Origin: Rubricella aquisinus
GTDB taxonomy: Bacteria; Pseudomonadota; Alphaproteobacteria; Rhodobacterales; Rhodobacteraceae
Assembly: GCF_014199445.1 (NCBI RefSeq)
Contig: NZ_JACIJS010000005.1
Span: 186,001 to 250,000, forward strand
DNA: 64,000 nucleotides
Direction of reading: 5' to 3'
In this document: positions 63,743 to 64,000 of the stretch, in pieces
How the letters are laid out: each line of letters starts with the position of its first letter
Position numbering within the stretch: the first letter of the stretch is position 1
The notes under the pieces: model-generated
Told to the model about the DNA's origin: nothing
Seen by the model: the letters and a program-made list of their open reading frames with translations, nothing else
Database searches by the model: none
Position numbers and translations under genes: made by a program

Positions 63743-64000
63743 TCACTCCACCGCGGACGCGCCGAAATCCGGCCCGCCCGTGCTTGTTACCAAGCCAATA
63801 TCGTTAAAACCGGCGGCGTTGAGCGCGCCCATCACCTGCGCCACGCGCGCATAGGACACCGCGCCATCGGCCCGCAAAAACAGTTTGTCATCGGTCCGCT
63901 GCGCCGCGATGGCGCGCAGGCGGGGGATCAGCTCGTCATCGGCAACCGGTGTCTCTTGCAAGGTCAGCGCCCCATCCGCACCGAGCGTGAGCGCGAGTGG
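63743..64000 (-). CDS. tolR: Tol-Pal system protein TolR, C-terminal part (partial)
   Basis: The last 85 codons of a TolR/ExbD-type protein; the N-terminal membrane anchor is beyond the right edge. The visible part shows PLALTLGADGALTLQETPV, LRAIAAQRTDDKLFLRADGAV and VMGALNAAGFNDIGLVTST, typical of the periplasmic TolR/ExbD domain. It lies 10 bp upstream of tolA. Confidence 0.92.
   Translation of the reverse strand, partial: PLALTLGADGALTLQETPVADDELIPRLRAIAAQRTDDKLFLRADGAVSYARVAQVMGALNAAGFNDIGLVTSTGGPDFGASAVE

Noticed and set aside
1-64000. CRISPR array, prophage, insertion sequence or known defence system
   Set aside because: No spaced short repeats, integrase, transposase or defence-type gene set was recognised.

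Overview
The window is a dense, GC-rich bacterial chromosome segment, most likely from an alphaproteobacterium of the Rhodobacteraceae (Roseobacter group). This is inferred from the tolR-tolA-tolB-pal-cpoB-tilS-ftsH order, the cox/xdhC maturation genes, the fhs-folD pair, the tad locus with an OmpA-like lipoprotein in the cpaD position, and family members typical of that group (DUF6165, DUF2938, the C-terminal PilP-like domain). No phage, insertion sequence, CRISPR array or plasmid gene was recognised. The genes look like ordinary chromosomal genes, with one AT-rich gap near 3.1-3.3 kb.

Layout. 1-3054 (minus) is the N-terminal part of a giant RTX/VCBS-type repeat protein that runs off the left edge. 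Behind it lies a 600-bp gene-poor gap holding a tRNA-like fragment. 3.66-9.07 kb holds a DUF3592 membrane protein, tRNA-Tyr, an RlmB-type rRNA methyltransferase, a small zinc-ribbon protein, a Tat-exported YHS protein, a CoA-binding protein with metY, and a DUF2938 membrane protein. 9.17-17.4 kb holds a SIMPL protein, a PilP-like protein, a minus-strand molybdenum-hydroxylase maturation operon (small unknown gene, MoxR/CoxD, CoxE, XdhC, MoeA-MocA fusion) and mgtE. 17.5-27.8 kb is rich in surface-glycan functions (TPR/GT9-like, DUF6165, GT2, a serine-hydrolase-like protein, a sulfotransferase-hydrolase fusion, GT25), with a TauD-type dioxygenase and rimO between them. 27.9-32.4 kb carries an orphan ParA, a histone-deacetylase-like enzyme overlapping a GNAT acetyltransferase, an alpha/beta hydrolase and the scoAB CoA transferase.

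32.6-45.4 kb is a complete one-strand tad (Flp pilus) locus: two small pilins, CpaB, the CpaC secretin, an OmpA-like lipoprotein, two TadE-like pseudopilins, CpaE/TadZ, CpaF/TadA, TadB, TadC, two TPR lipoproteins, a TadV/CpaA prepilin peptidase and a coupled AAA+ ATPase. The pilins are exported and assembled by CpaF/TadB/TadC through the CpaC secretin after cleavage by the peptidase. 45.4-55.6 kb holds an enoyl-CoA hydratase overlapping a 3-hydroxyisobutyrate-dehydrogenase-like enzyme, the DNA-repair pair lhr-like helicase/pdeM separated by a small coiled-coil gene, a PaaI thioesterase, a membrane LytTR regulator, a DUF2306 protein, folD and fhs (C1-tetrahydrofolate metabolism) and a MOSC protein. 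55.6-64 kb (minus) holds a trans-aconitate-methyltransferase-like gene, then ftsH, tilS, cpoB, pal, tolB, tolA and the 3' part of tolR, the cell-envelope Tol-Pal system.

The most unusual items are the pilins with Asp-Trp in place of the usual Glu-Tyr after the predicted cleavage site, the AAA+ ATPase fused translationally to the end of the tad locus, the sulfotransferase-hydrolase fusion next to a free-standing homologue of its hydrolase half, a perfect 10-bp inverted repeat upstream of the pilin, and a dispersed intergenic GC-hairpin element present four times. I did not find a clearly new defence or mobile system.
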